Assembly: GCF_900112615.1 (NCBI RefSeq)
Contig: NZ_FOMK01000001.1
Location: forward strand, 434,001-498,000
Direction: 5' to 3'
DNA: 64,000 bases
DNA from: Chitinophaga sp. CF118
Lineage (GTDB): Bacteria; Bacteroidota; Bacteroidia; Chitinophagales; Chitinophagaceae
The translations under genes and the position numbers were made by a program. The notes beneath the pieces were generated by a model. That model ran no database searches. It saw only the letters and a list, made by a program, of their open reading frames with translations, and was not told the origin of the DNA. Numbering within the stretch: the stretch's first letter is position 1; every line of letters begins with the position of its first letter. This document shows, in pieces, positions 55,518 through 63,008 of this stretch.

Positions 55518-56555
55518 TTATCTTTTTTTTCTGCTCTTGGGTGATGTAGTAATCTTTTGTATCTCTCTATCAAAATCGCTTTCGAAATTTTCATCTTGTA
55601 TTATCCTGAACTTTTCGTATTCTTTCTCCGCCAATTTGATAGCTACTGCATGGCTGACAATGCCAGCATCCTTGAGTATCTGATATTCGTTGAATTGCAG
55701 AAAGGCATCCAATCGACTAATCCAATCTGTCATTTTCATTGATATCTGTCTTGATGCCTGTAATTCAGCAAAGTCCAGGTACATAGTCACAATACGTTCC
55801 AGTTCTTTTATTTCCTTTTCAACCAGATAATTCTTAGCTACGCTTATATCTGTTTTAAGTATTTTACCAGATGGCGCATTTTTCCATGTTTGCAAGCCCA
55901 TATTTGGTTTGTCAGCATTTGCCCGTTCTGCTATAATTTGAGCAGCTGTTTTACCGGTAATAGCCCAATGAAATTTATTCTGTACTGTCTTGAAAAAGGT
56001 TTGTGTTATTTCTGAATCCTTATTATAGTCGATACTACACTGTTCATATATATCGGTTATTTTGAGATAAAACCTACGTTCACTCGCTCGTATCTCACGG
56101 ATACGTTCCAATAGTTCATCAAAATAATCTTTACCAAAGCGCTTCCCCTGTTTCAGACGTTCATCGTCTAATACAAAACCTTTAACAATAAACTCCCGTA
56201 GATTTTTGGTAGCCCAAATTCTAAATTGAGTAGCCTGCATAGAATTCACCCTGTAGCCAACAGCTATTATTGCATCCAGATTGTAAAATTCCAATTTCCG
56301 TTTTATCCGCCTTGCGCCTTCCTGTTGAACTGTTTCCAAAATGGAAATTGTTGAATCCCTATCCAACTCTCCAGTTTCATATATATTATTCAGATGTTTA
56401 CTAATCGCAGGTACTTCTACCCCAAATAATTCTGCCATCCGTTTTTGAGTAAGCCAAAATGTTTCATCATTGAAAATTACTTCTATCCGTATATCTCCGG
56501 CAGGTGTGTTGTAGAAAATAATGTCGTTATATTCGAATGTATTTTCGTTTTCCAT
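55518..56555 (-). CDS. RhuM-family protein (virulence/phage-associated)
   Basis: Start at MENENTFEYND (an ATG five codons earlier is possible). The 345 residues match the RhuM family (PF13310). A winged-helix-like N-terminus (FWLTQKRMAELFGVEVPAISKHL) is followed by the conserved core RIKRKLEFYNLDAIIAVGYRVNS and QFRIWATKNLREFI. The family is common in genomic islands, prophages and near defence genes; its biochemical activity is not established. The end is Lys/Arg-rich. A perfect 36-bp palindrome lies 18 bp upstream of the start. First cargo gene beside tRNA-Asp; a decayed second copy follows at 57.7 kb. Confidence 0.9.
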   Translation of the reverse strand: MENENTFEYNDIIFYNTPAGDIRIEVIFNDETFWLTQKRMAELFGVEVPAISKHLNNIYETGELDRDSTISILETVQQEGARRIKRKLEFYNLDAIIAVGYRVNSMQATQFRIWATKNLREFIVKGFVLDDERLKQGKRFGKDYFDELLERIREIRASERRFYLKITDIYEQCSIDYNKDSEITQTFFKTVQNKFHWAITGKTAAQIIAERANADKPNMGLQTWKNAPSGKILKTDISVAKNYLVEKEIKELERIVTMYLDFAELQASRQISMKMTDWISRLDAFLQFNEYQILKDAGIVSHAVAIKLAEKEYEKFRIIQDENFESDFDREIQKITTSPKSRKKR

Positions 56556-56573
56556 ATTACTAATTAACATTAG

Positions 56574-56609
56574 CCATATTCTTCCACAGTAAACTGTGGA
56601 AGAATATGG
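56574..56609. promoter_or_regulatory. perfect 17-bp-arm palindrome upstream of rhuM
   Basis: CCATATTCTTCCACAGT and its exact complement are separated by AA. The element lies in the leader or promoter of rhuM, 18 bp from the ATG. There is no U-run on the minus strand, so an operator (perhaps for RhuM itself) or an RNA leader hairpin is more likely than a terminator. Confidence 0.8.
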
Positions 56610-56816
56610 TATAATTAAATTCTGTTCAGATTATATTTAAAACATTCTTTCCTTAACTTCTATTCGTCAAATATGATAATGTCAAATAGTGATTCATAAC
56701 ACCAACGATCATCTTGTTTTAAATTTACTTTGTGAAGTTATTTTATTGAAAACTGATTAGCAAATCAAATGTTGATGCTTTTTTTTAATAAAAATCGGAA
56801 TCTCATTAAGAATTAG

Positions 56817-57344
56817 CTATTTGGGTTCAACAAGCCATTCTATAGTTATAAATTTTGTACAGTCATCTTTCATTTCATTGTAACCTTCTAGTAATATCGC
56901 TGCGCCTCCATTCTTAACATAGGTTTTCACTACTTCATATATTTCTTCTGCTTCTGTTGCGCCTAATCCTCTTAAATCAAAAACAATAGCTGCTGAATGG
57001 GTAAAAGCAGCATACAAGCTGAGTAATTTTTGCTGATATCTGCTCAGCGTCCTAACTTTTGTTTTTTTGTCTATGGAGTTGTCTACTGAATATTCCTCAA
57101 CTGTTACGGGATAAAAGAGGTGCCTTAATTTGGATTCTTTGAAATCTGCTATGAATGTTAAGGGTTTGCATATTTTAACATTCTGATGGAATGTTTTGCC
57201 GGTAAAGATCTTTACCAGCCCCATTTCAGTATCATAAAAATGAGCACCATGGTATAAATAGATAATAACGATCTCTCCTTCCTGCAAGTGAAAAGGTGGT
57301 ATGAAATATTTATCAGTCGTTATTCCCTTACTCTCTATTATCAT
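56817..57344 (-). CDS. ABC-ATPase-like protein without a P-loop
   Basis: A 175-residue protein. The second half follows the ABC ATPase pattern: RTLSRYQQKLLSLYAAFTH resembles the signature (LSGGQ) helix. AAIVFDLRGLGATEAEEIYE resembles Walker B plus D-loop, with Asp but no catalytic Glu, and is followed by YVKNGGAAILLEG. No Walker A (GxxxxGK(S/T)) is visible in the first half. It could be a regulator or immunity protein derived from an ABC ATPase. It sits in the same module and strand as rhuM, 262 bp upstream of that gene's start. Family assignment is by eye only. Confidence 0.5.
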   Translation of the reverse strand: MIIESKGITTDKYFIPPFHLQEGEIVIIYLYHGAHFYDTEMGLVKIFTGKTFHQNVKICKPLTFIADFKESKLRHLFYPVTVEEYSVDNSIDKKTKVRTLSRYQQKLLSLYAAFTHSAAIVFDLRGLGATEAEEIYEVVKTYVKNGGAAILLEGYNEMKDDCTKFITIEWLVEPK

Positions 57345-57481
57345 ACAGCTAATTTAAAATAAAAACCCGCTTTATAAGCTACCGTCTGGACACATTTCCA
57401 AATGTAGATAACTTATAAGCCCTTTGTATTCCATAAACTCCAACCGAAGACTTTCAATTTTTTGGCTTTCATCAAATCATG

Positions 57482-57630
57482 CCAACCTCGAACTTTTGTC
57501 ATACTAAATTCACTCAATTTAGCCTAAACACCCCCTAAACCTGCCCAATCCTGCATAATTTGGTTCGAGGTTCCGATACCTGGGGCCGCAAGCTTTAAAG
57601 CCTCTAAGTCGAAAGATTTGGAGGCTTTTT
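57482..57630. repeat. att-like/tRNA-flank repeat, copy B
   Basis: A 149-bp element bounded by the 9-bp inverted pair ACCTCGAAC (57485-57493) and GTTCGAGGT (57563-57571), 69 bp apart. It is followed by CCGCAAGCTTTAAAGCC and a terminator like that of tRNA-Asp. Closely related copies lie at 59681 and 60999. Interpreted as an old insertion boundary. Confidence 0.85.
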
Positions 57631-57660
57631 GTGTTATTCACATTTGGATATCGAATCGAT

Positions 57661-57783
57661 CCGAATTATCTTCTTTCTATTTCTGCGTTGCAGTAATTTT
57701 ACCAGTTGGCGAATAATTTCCATGTTTGAAAGCCCATATTGGGTTTATCAGCATTTACCCTTCCTATTATAATTTGGGGATAT
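57661..57783 (-). pseudogene. decayed rhuM fragment
   Basis: On the plus strand, bases 57692-57778 align with 55857-55945 of the intact rhuM (TTTTACCAG, CCATGTTTG, AGCCCATATT, ATAATTTG all in order). Bases 57661-57685 resemble the extreme 3' end of rhuM. About 310 bp between these parts are missing. The frame is destroyed. It lies directly behind repeat B, as the intact gene lies behind the tRNA. Confidence 0.75.
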
Positions 57784-57803
57784 AACTTGCAAGCTTACAT
57801 TTA

Positions 57804-58724
57804 TCAGTTAAACGATTGTCTAAATTCTAATGGAGAAAGGTCTGTCTTTGCTTTAAATAAGGTACTAAATGATTGCTGACGTTCAAAGCCCAGTTCGTAT
57901 GCAATTTCACTTACAGATAATTTAGTCGTAGATAATTTTTCTTTCGCCTGTTCTATTATTTTATTATGTATGTGTTGTTGGGCGCTTTGTCCTGTAAGTG
58001 TACGAAGCATATCACTTAAGTATCCCGGGGAAACAGTTAAGTGTTCCGAGAGGTATTGAACGGTTGGCGTACCTTTAATTAACGATTGTCCGTTTTTAAA
58101 ATAGTCATCCAAAATTTCCTCCATTCTTTGCAATATATCGTTGTTTAGCACTTCACTGGTAATGAACTGACGCTTATAGAAGCGATTGCAGCAATTTAAA
58201 AGCAGTTCAATCTGGGAAATAATTACATCCTGGCTAAAATCGTCGATCCGACTATTTAATTCTTCTTCGATGAGCTTAAAAATAGAAAGTATTGTCGCTT
58301 TCTCCTGTTCTGAAAGATGCAAGGCTTCGTTGGCTGAATATGAAAAAAAACTGTATTGTTTGATCTTTTTTGCTAAAGAAGAACTCCACAAAAGGTCAGG
58401 GTGAATCAGCAATGAATATCCGGAATGATCCCCGCCATAATCAGTACTACCAATTAATTGATCGGGAGCGGCGAATAATAAACCGCCTTCATTAAAATCA
58501 TAATAACCCTGACCATATTTTACTTTCCCACTGAGATTAATTCTGTAAGATATTTTATAAAAGTTCAGAATATTTGAATTGGGCAGCCGGCTATATTCAA
58601 TCTCATTATTTGTATTATTTACCAAACTAATCAGCGGGTGCAGGGGTTTAGGCAAACCAAGCGCCTGATGCACGGCAGATAAGGATTCAAATTTATAAGG
58701 GACCTCATCTTCTTTCTTTTTCAT
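57804..58724 (-). CDS. AraC-family transcriptional regulator
   Basis: A 306-residue protein. The N-terminal ~170 residues form a ligand-binding domain of the type found in Bacteroidota AraC regulators (GGLLFAAPDQLIGS). The C-terminal double helix-turn-helix is VQYLSEHLTVSPGYLSDMLR and VSEIAYELGFERQQSFSTLF. It follows the SDR gene by 58 bp on the same strand, and the two probably form one transcription unit in which the regulator controls the dehydrogenase. Part of module B between repeats B and C. Confidence 0.92.
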   Translation of the reverse strand: MKKKEDEVPYKFESLSAVHQALGLPKPLHPLISLVNNTNNEIEYSRLPNSNILNFYKISYRINLSGKVKYGQGYYDFNEGGLLFAAPDQLIGSTDYGGDHSGYSLLIHPDLLWSSSLAKKIKQYSFFSYSANEALHLSEQEKATILSIFKLIEEELNSRIDDFSQDVIISQIELLLNCCNRFYKRQFITSEVLNNDILQRMEEILDDYFKNGQSLIKGTPTVQYLSEHLTVSPGYLSDMLRTLTGQSAQQHIHNKIIEQAKEKLSTTKLSVSEIAYELGFERQQSFSTLFKAKTDLSPLEFRQSFN

Positions 58725-58782
58725 TTCAACAATTTAACAATTACAACCGACAATATAAATATTATCGGTTGTAATTAATTCT

Positions 58783-59520
58783 TTACCATGGAATTTCGCC
58801 TGTTACCGGATTCATTTCCTCACTGATGAATTTCCCCGTCGGCCCGTCTTCGCCAATTAAAACATATTTCGCTATGCGGGCTGCGGCATCATTAACACTG
58901 CCTGTTCCGCGGTGGTTGTTAAAATCAGTAGCCGTAAAACCCGGATCAACTGCATTTACTTTGAATGGTTTATCACGCAATTCATAAGACAGCGCAATAG
59001 TGTACATATTTAGTGCTGCTTTTGATGGCCCGTAAATACCACCTTTGAACTGATGATATTTGAAATTAGGATCGCTACTTAATGTAAGCGAGCCCATCCC
59101 GGAGGATACATTTACAATTCGGGGTTGTGACGATTTTTCCAATAAGTCAATGAATGCCTGGGTAACTCTCACTACGCCATATAAGTTAGTATTAAAAACT
59201 GTATTCATGACATCAAGATTAGCTGTTAACGGAGTTTGTGGCATGCCGCCACTCATCCCGGCATTATTAATCAATGCGTCCAATACCGTTGTTTTCTTAC
59301 CAATTTCAATACGTGCGGCCTTTATCGATTGTTGATCAGTTATATCTATCTGTACAGCTTCCACATCTTTCAGGCCTTCCAGGTTAAGTTTTTCTATCGC
59401 GTCCTGACCATTCTTCAAATTACGACAGCCTAAAAAAACATAATAACCTTCTTTCATTAGCTGACGTGCTGTTTCAAGTCCAATACTTTTATTGGCTCCG
59501 GTAATCAATACTTTTTTCAT
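58783..59520 (-). CDS. short-chain dehydrogenase/reductase (SDR)
   Basis: Start at MKKVLITGANKSIG; an ATG eleven codons earlier (59553) is less likely. The 245 residues are of classical SDR type: cofactor motif TGANKSIGLE at 7-16, an NNAG motif (ALINNAGMSGG) and catalytic Tyr-Gly-Pro-Ser-Lys in GGIYGPSKAALN. Probable NADP(H)-dependent reductase of small carbonyl compounds. Coupled with the AraC regulator downstream. Confidence 0.93.
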   Translation of the reverse strand: MKKVLITGANKSIGLETARQLMKEGYYVFLGCRNLKNGQDAIEKLNLEGLKDVEAVQIDITDQQSIKAARIEIGKKTTVLDALINNAGMSGGMPQTPLTANLDVMNTVFNTNLYGVVRVTQAFIDLLEKSSQPRIVNVSSGMGSLTLSSDPNFKYHQFKGGIYGPSKAALNMYTIALSYELRDKPFKVNAVDPGFTATDFNNHRGTGSVNDAAARIAKYVLIGEDGPTGKFISEEMNPVTGEIPW

Positions 59521-59680
59521 TTGAATTGTTCTGTTTATTGAAACAAAGGTCATTCAATTATACTTGTCGGATGTTTGCTAATTGAGGATGTTTGTTTGTG
59601 ATTTAATGTTTAATCCTAAGTGGTTTGACCATGGTATTCAGGATCAGAAAAAGGTTATGCAGATCTTTAGATTGGTATTT
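59521..59680. other. gap before repeat C
   Basis: 160 bp upstream of the SDR gene. It should hold that gene's promoter. No structure recognised. Confidence 0.3.
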
Positions 59681-59825
59681 ACCTCGAACTTTTCATATAC
59701 TATATTAGCTTATTATGCCAAACATCTCCTAAATCCATCCAATCCTGTATAATCTGGTTCGAGGTTACGATACCCGGGGCCGCAAGCTTTAAAGCCTCTA
59801 AGTCGAAAGATTTAGAGGCTTTTTT
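59681..59825. repeat. att-like/tRNA-flank repeat, copy C
   Basis: A 145-bp relative of repeats B and D, with the same inverted pair ACCTCGAAC (59681-59689) and GTTCGAGGT (59757-59765) 67 bp apart, the CCGCAAGCTTTAAAGCC segment and a terminator stem CCTCTAA/TTAGAGG. More diverged in the middle than B or D. Confidence 0.85.
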
Positions 59826-60067
59826 GTTTAAAATTGTATGTTACCTATTTACTTTATTCTCTCATAGATTCTATTATTACAGCGAAACTTTATGAAGCTT
59901 AGATTTCAAATGCTTGTTTTATCTTTTGAGAAATCATGTATCCACCCATAAACCCTAAAAATTAGCATACCGGGGCATTAGTTGCATATTTTTAAGGTAA
60001 GTGAGAATAATCAGCTACTTCATCACCCTTCCAGGAGGGAATACCGGATTTTTACCATATCAGCACT
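59826..60067. other. gap after repeat C
   Basis: About 240 bp without ORF. No homology to the rhuM remnant that follows repeat B. Probably contains the promoter of the small membrane-protein gene. Confidence 0.3.
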
Positions 60068-60595
60068 TTGTTTATCTTTAACTTACTTATGCTAATATTG
60101 TTTACCATAATTGACGAAAAAAGGTCAAAGCTGCTCCGTTATATCAATATTTCCTGCATATTATGGATGCTCCTCGCTCTTATCGCTCTTATTTTTCTGC
60201 CAGTAAGGAAAATTCCGGAGGGAATAGGTATGGCCCTTTTTATGTGTCCGTATGCCCTCATATATGTTGCCAATTCTCTAATCAATCAGGTGAGAGAAAA
60301 AGGGCAGTTGTCAATGAATGCGGCTGTTATACAAACGATGATAGATGGAGAGCTGAAGGTGTATAAGGTGAGCGAGTTGTCTGCAATAAAACTGGAGATA
60401 AGAGAATTTGATGGAGACTTCAACAATATTAAATCACCCCCAAAAAGTGGTTTACATAATTACATCACTTTTGTGAATGAAGGAGAAATGTTGAAGTATG
60501 AGTTACAACTATTGCCCTCACATAAACCATGGTTAAAGGAGTTAATCAGATTATGGGAAAGGGATGCTGTACCATTTAATTTAGTTTACATATAA
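60068..60595 (+). CDS. small membrane protein of unknown function
   Basis: A frame of 175 codons from TTG 60068; ATG 60089 is the more conventional start (168 residues). There are three hydrophobic segments in the first ~80 residues (LLMLILFTII; CILWMLLALIALIFLPV; ALFMCPYALIYVANSLI). The soluble part has strands resembling a PH-like domain (IDGELKVYKVSELSAIKLEI, YELQLLPSHKPWLKELI). It is the only plus-strand gene of the accretion zone. Not recognised as a named family. It resembles in outline, but not clearly in sequence, the larger membrane protein at 21-22 kb. Confidence 0.6.
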   Translation: MFIFNLLMLILFTIIDEKRSKLLRYINISCILWMLLALIALIFLPVRKIPEGIGMALFMCPYALIYVANSLINQVREKGQLSMNAAVIQTMIDGELKVYKVSELSAIKLEIREFDGDFNNIKSPPKSGLHNYITFVNEGEMLKYELQLLPSHKPWLKELIRLWERDAVPFNLVYI

Positions 60596-60635
60596 AATGA
60601 AGTTGAAACAAGCTAGTGCAAAACATTGAAAATGC

Positions 60636-60776
60636 ATAGACTTCGGATAACAACGGAGAGAGGCTACCACCCTGTGGAGTTCCCTCAGTTGGATACATCA
60701 CCTGCCCCTTTTCCAATATGCCAGCCTTCAGCCACTTGTCGATCATTTTCCATATCACGCCATCTTTTATCTTCAG
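60636..60776 (-). pseudogene. fragment of a group II intron reverse transcriptase/maturase
   Basis: The minus strand encodes KDGVIWKMIDKWLKAGILEKG, then TEGTPQGGSLSPLLSEVY, the conserved RT motif around GTPQGGxxSPLLxNxY. Only about 47 codons remain. The sequence before and after is unrelated, and the YxDD box is absent. A relic of an intron insertion. Confidence 0.8.
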
Positions 60777-60884
60777 GTATCTGAGGTAGGCTATGGTTTG
60801 GGGTTTTCAAACCTTAGTCATTTTACAAGATTGTTTGAAACACACATTGGTATGAAGCCAAAGAAGTATTCTGTAAGTAAATAA
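60774..60884 (+). pseudogene. C-terminal fragment of an AraC-family regulator
   Basis: The plus strand reads VSEVGYGLGFSNLSHFTRLF and ETHIGMKPKKYSVSK, then a stop: the second helix-turn-helix of an AraC protein. The 5' part is lost where the intron fragment begins. It is not a copy of the intact AraC gene at 57.8-58.7 kb, as the residues differ. Confidence 0.8.
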
Positions 60885-60998
60885 CAACAGTTCCGTTTTA
60901 GATATCAAATCCTGCAAATGTGGATTGATAAACGTTCTGTGCTTAATTTGTCGATATTGCATCAAAGCCCCTCCTATTCAAGATCAAGGCAACATCGA

Positions 60999-61147
60999 CC
61001 AACCTCGAACTTTTGGCATATTATATTAACTCATTTTGGCCTAAACACCCCCTAAATCCACCCAATCCTGCATAATTTGGTTCGAGGTTCCGATACCTGG
61101 GGCCGCAAGCTTTAAAAGCCTTCAAGTCGAAAGATTTGGAGGCTTTT
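60999..61147. repeat. att-like/tRNA-flank repeat, copy D
   Basis: A 149-bp element, closest to copy B. The inverted pair ACCTCGAAC/GTTCGAGGT lies at 61002-61010 and 61080-61088, 69 bp apart. The terminator (CCTTCAAGTC-GAAA-GATTTGGAGG) matches that of tRNA-Asp itself rather than copies B and C, as expected if it is the oldest, original tRNA flank. Confidence 0.85.
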
Positions 61148-61157
61148 AGACACCCCA

Positions 61158-62591
61158 TTAAGTTCTAAATAATGCCTCCATCGTTATCTCCTTCTGTATT
61201 AGATTAATGTAGTTGTCGTTCTTTTTTGCGCCATAAGTGGTTATAAGTGTAAAGAAAAGCGTTTTACGGGTTTTGGTTCTCTCACGGAAAGCTGTTTCTT
61301 TTTGTTTTAATACTGTAGCGTAATTTTTGGTTATAATAAATTCGGAAGAAGAAAATTTAATCTCACATAAATTGATACAATTATCTTTTCTGTCAAACAG
61401 AAGATCTATTTGTGCGCCTTGTTCGCCCTTTTTGGAAGAATAACGCCATGGAGATATTTCAGTATAAACATCCGCTATTCCTATTTCTTTTTTAATCTGC
61501 TGAGCGTGTTTAAGGCATATGCTTTCGAATGCGAGTCCACTCCAGCTCTTCCATGATGCACCTTCCAATAATCTTAGCCAAGTGCCAGCCCCCTGAGATT
61601 TGATGTTTTCGATGAATTTTATGTAAAAAAGTGAATATTCATCCGTAAGCTTATATATGCTGTCCCTGATAGTTTTATCAAAAGGTACATAAGGAGTTAT
61701 AAATCCCGACTCTGACAATTCATCCAGTAATTGTGTGGTGCCTCCACCGGATGTGAGCGAGCAGGCTTCAATTATTTCATTTCTTGTAAGTCCTCCGGAT
61801 TTAGCCGCCAATGCTCGGATCACCTCCATATGATATATGGCTTCTTCAAATAATGAATGGAAGAGTATTTTGAATTCATTATGCAACAAACCACTCTTTT
61901 TAAAACATGTTCTATCTAATACCTGTGCTGCACTTTCTCCGATATTCACTTCTTTAAGATATAAAGGAATACCACCCATTGCCATGTAAAGCTGCAGCAA
62001 TTGATATTGATCCAGGTTTATTTTTCTACTTTTCAGATAGGTCGCAGTTTCGTAAAGATTGAAAGGTAACAGGCAAATTCTTTTTGTAACCCTGTTATGA
62101 AGTCCACCGCGGTTGTTGATTACTTTCTGAATCATCCAGGAAGCAGCAGATCCGCAAATTACCACAACCAGATTTTTTTGCCGGGAAGCCCACATATTCC
62201 AGAAATATTCAAATGCCTGGATAAACCCTGATCGTGGTGTTTGTATCCATGGGAATTCATCAAAAAACAAAACCTTCTTTTGTTTTTTGATAAGAGGATC
62301 TAAATACTTTTCCAGCATGTTAAAAGCTTGCCTCCAACTAACCGGGTTTTCTATAGCCAAACTTTTCATAGAAAGTGTAAGCGCCTGGCCAAAATTAGCC
62401 AGTTGGTCGCTCAGACTCGCATTATGGACGCCAGAAAATTCAAAAATTATCTGCTTTTCAAAAAAGTTTCTGATTAGAAATGTTTTCCCTATTCTTCGCC
62501 GACCGTATATGGCCACTAATTCAGCCTCAGTAGATTCCAATGCCCTCTGTAATATTTCTTTTTCTTCTTCTCTTCCTATAAGTTGTTCCAT
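61158..62591 (-). CDS. P-loop ATPase with C-terminal DUF234/PD-(D/E)xK-like domain
   Basis: Start at MEQLIGREEEKEILQRALES (an ATG nine codons earlier is possible). The 477 residues match the archaeal-type ATPase family (COG1672): Walker A in IYGRRRIGKTFLI near 31-43, Walker B in KVLFFDEFPWIQT near 108-120 and a winged-helix region (AAKSGGLTRNEIIEACSLTS). The C-terminal DUF234 part contains an Asp/ExK pattern, GAQIDLLFD...CEIKFSSSEF, like PD-(D/E)xK nucleases. Role unknown; such proteins are frequent island cargo. Two tandem hairpin repeats sit right before its start. Confidence 0.9.
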   Translation of the reverse strand: MEQLIGREEEKEILQRALESTEAELVAIYGRRRIGKTFLIRNFFEKQIIFEFSGVHNASLSDQLANFGQALTLSMKSLAIENPVSWRQAFNMLEKYLDPLIKKQKKVLFFDEFPWIQTPRSGFIQAFEYFWNMWASRQKNLVVVICGSAASWMIQKVINNRGGLHNRVTKRICLLPFNLYETATYLKSRKINLDQYQLLQLYMAMGGIPLYLKEVNIGESAAQVLDRTCFKKSGLLHNEFKILFHSLFEEAIYHMEVIRALAAKSGGLTRNEIIEACSLTSGGGTTQLLDELSESGFITPYVPFDKTIRDSIYKLTDEYSLFYIKFIENIKSQGAGTWLRLLEGASWKSWSGLAFESICLKHAQQIKKEIGIADVYTEISPWRYSSKKGEQGAQIDLLFDRKDNCINLCEIKFSSSEFIITKNYATVLKQKETAFRERTKTRKTLFFTLITTYGAKKNDNYINLIQKEITMEALFRT

Positions 62592-62602
62592 CGTGATATG
62601 AT

Positions 62603-62706
62603 TTATATTTCGCCACAACTATGTAAAAATAGTGAGTTATGGCAGAATATAAAAATTTATATTTCGCCACAACTATGTAAAAATAGTAAGTTATGGCAGG
62701 ATATAA
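62603..62706. repeat. two tandem 50-bp quasi-palindromes
   Basis: Units 62603-62652 and 62657-62706 are nearly identical (TTATATTTCGCCACAACT ... GTTATGGCAG-ATATAA). Each unit can fold on itself, about 18 bp with G-U pairs. They begin 11 bp upstream of the ATPase start codon. Confidence 0.9.
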
Positions 62707-62728
62707 TACTGGCTGTAAACCCAATATC

Positions 62729-62848
62729 ATTGATTGGGCCGATCGTCCGGACAAAATCGCATCTGCCGTTATATGGCTTTGCAGTTCTGCAGCAAGTTTT
62801 GTGATTGGTGCTGCAATACCGGTAGACGGTGGCTTCACTGCTCACTAA
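62729..62848 (+). pseudogene. C-terminal remnant of a short-chain dehydrogenase
   Basis: The plus-strand frame ends in DKIASAVIWLCSSAASFV and IGAAIPVDGGFTAH plus stop, the typical C-terminus of SDR enzymes (AxxVxWLxSxxAxxxTGxxxxVDGG). No start or catalytic core exists upstream, where the tandem repeats begin. It is not part of the intact SDR at 58.8 kb. Confidence 0.85.
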
Positions 62849-63008
62849 GTATAAACTAGAATATGACAAATCCATTCACCTGATCATAGATTTTTTTATA
62901 GTTATACTATCAAACATGCTTCCTCAACTACCCGACAATCTCTATCGAATTTTATTAGCTATTGGCATCTTTCTTATTGGCTATTCGTTTTACAAAGAGC
63001 AATGTTAC

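Noticed and set aside
57563..57598. additional tRNA gene in the repeat copies
   Set aside because: A T-loop-like TTCGAGG and CCGCA end are present, but no acceptor, D or anticodon arm can be folded upstream; only a 3'-end look-alike.
57482..61147. integron with attC sites
   Set aside because: The end motif ACCTCGAAC/GTTCGAGGT does not fit the attC core RYYYAAC/GTTRRRY, no integron integrase is present, and the sites include a tRNA flank and terminator.
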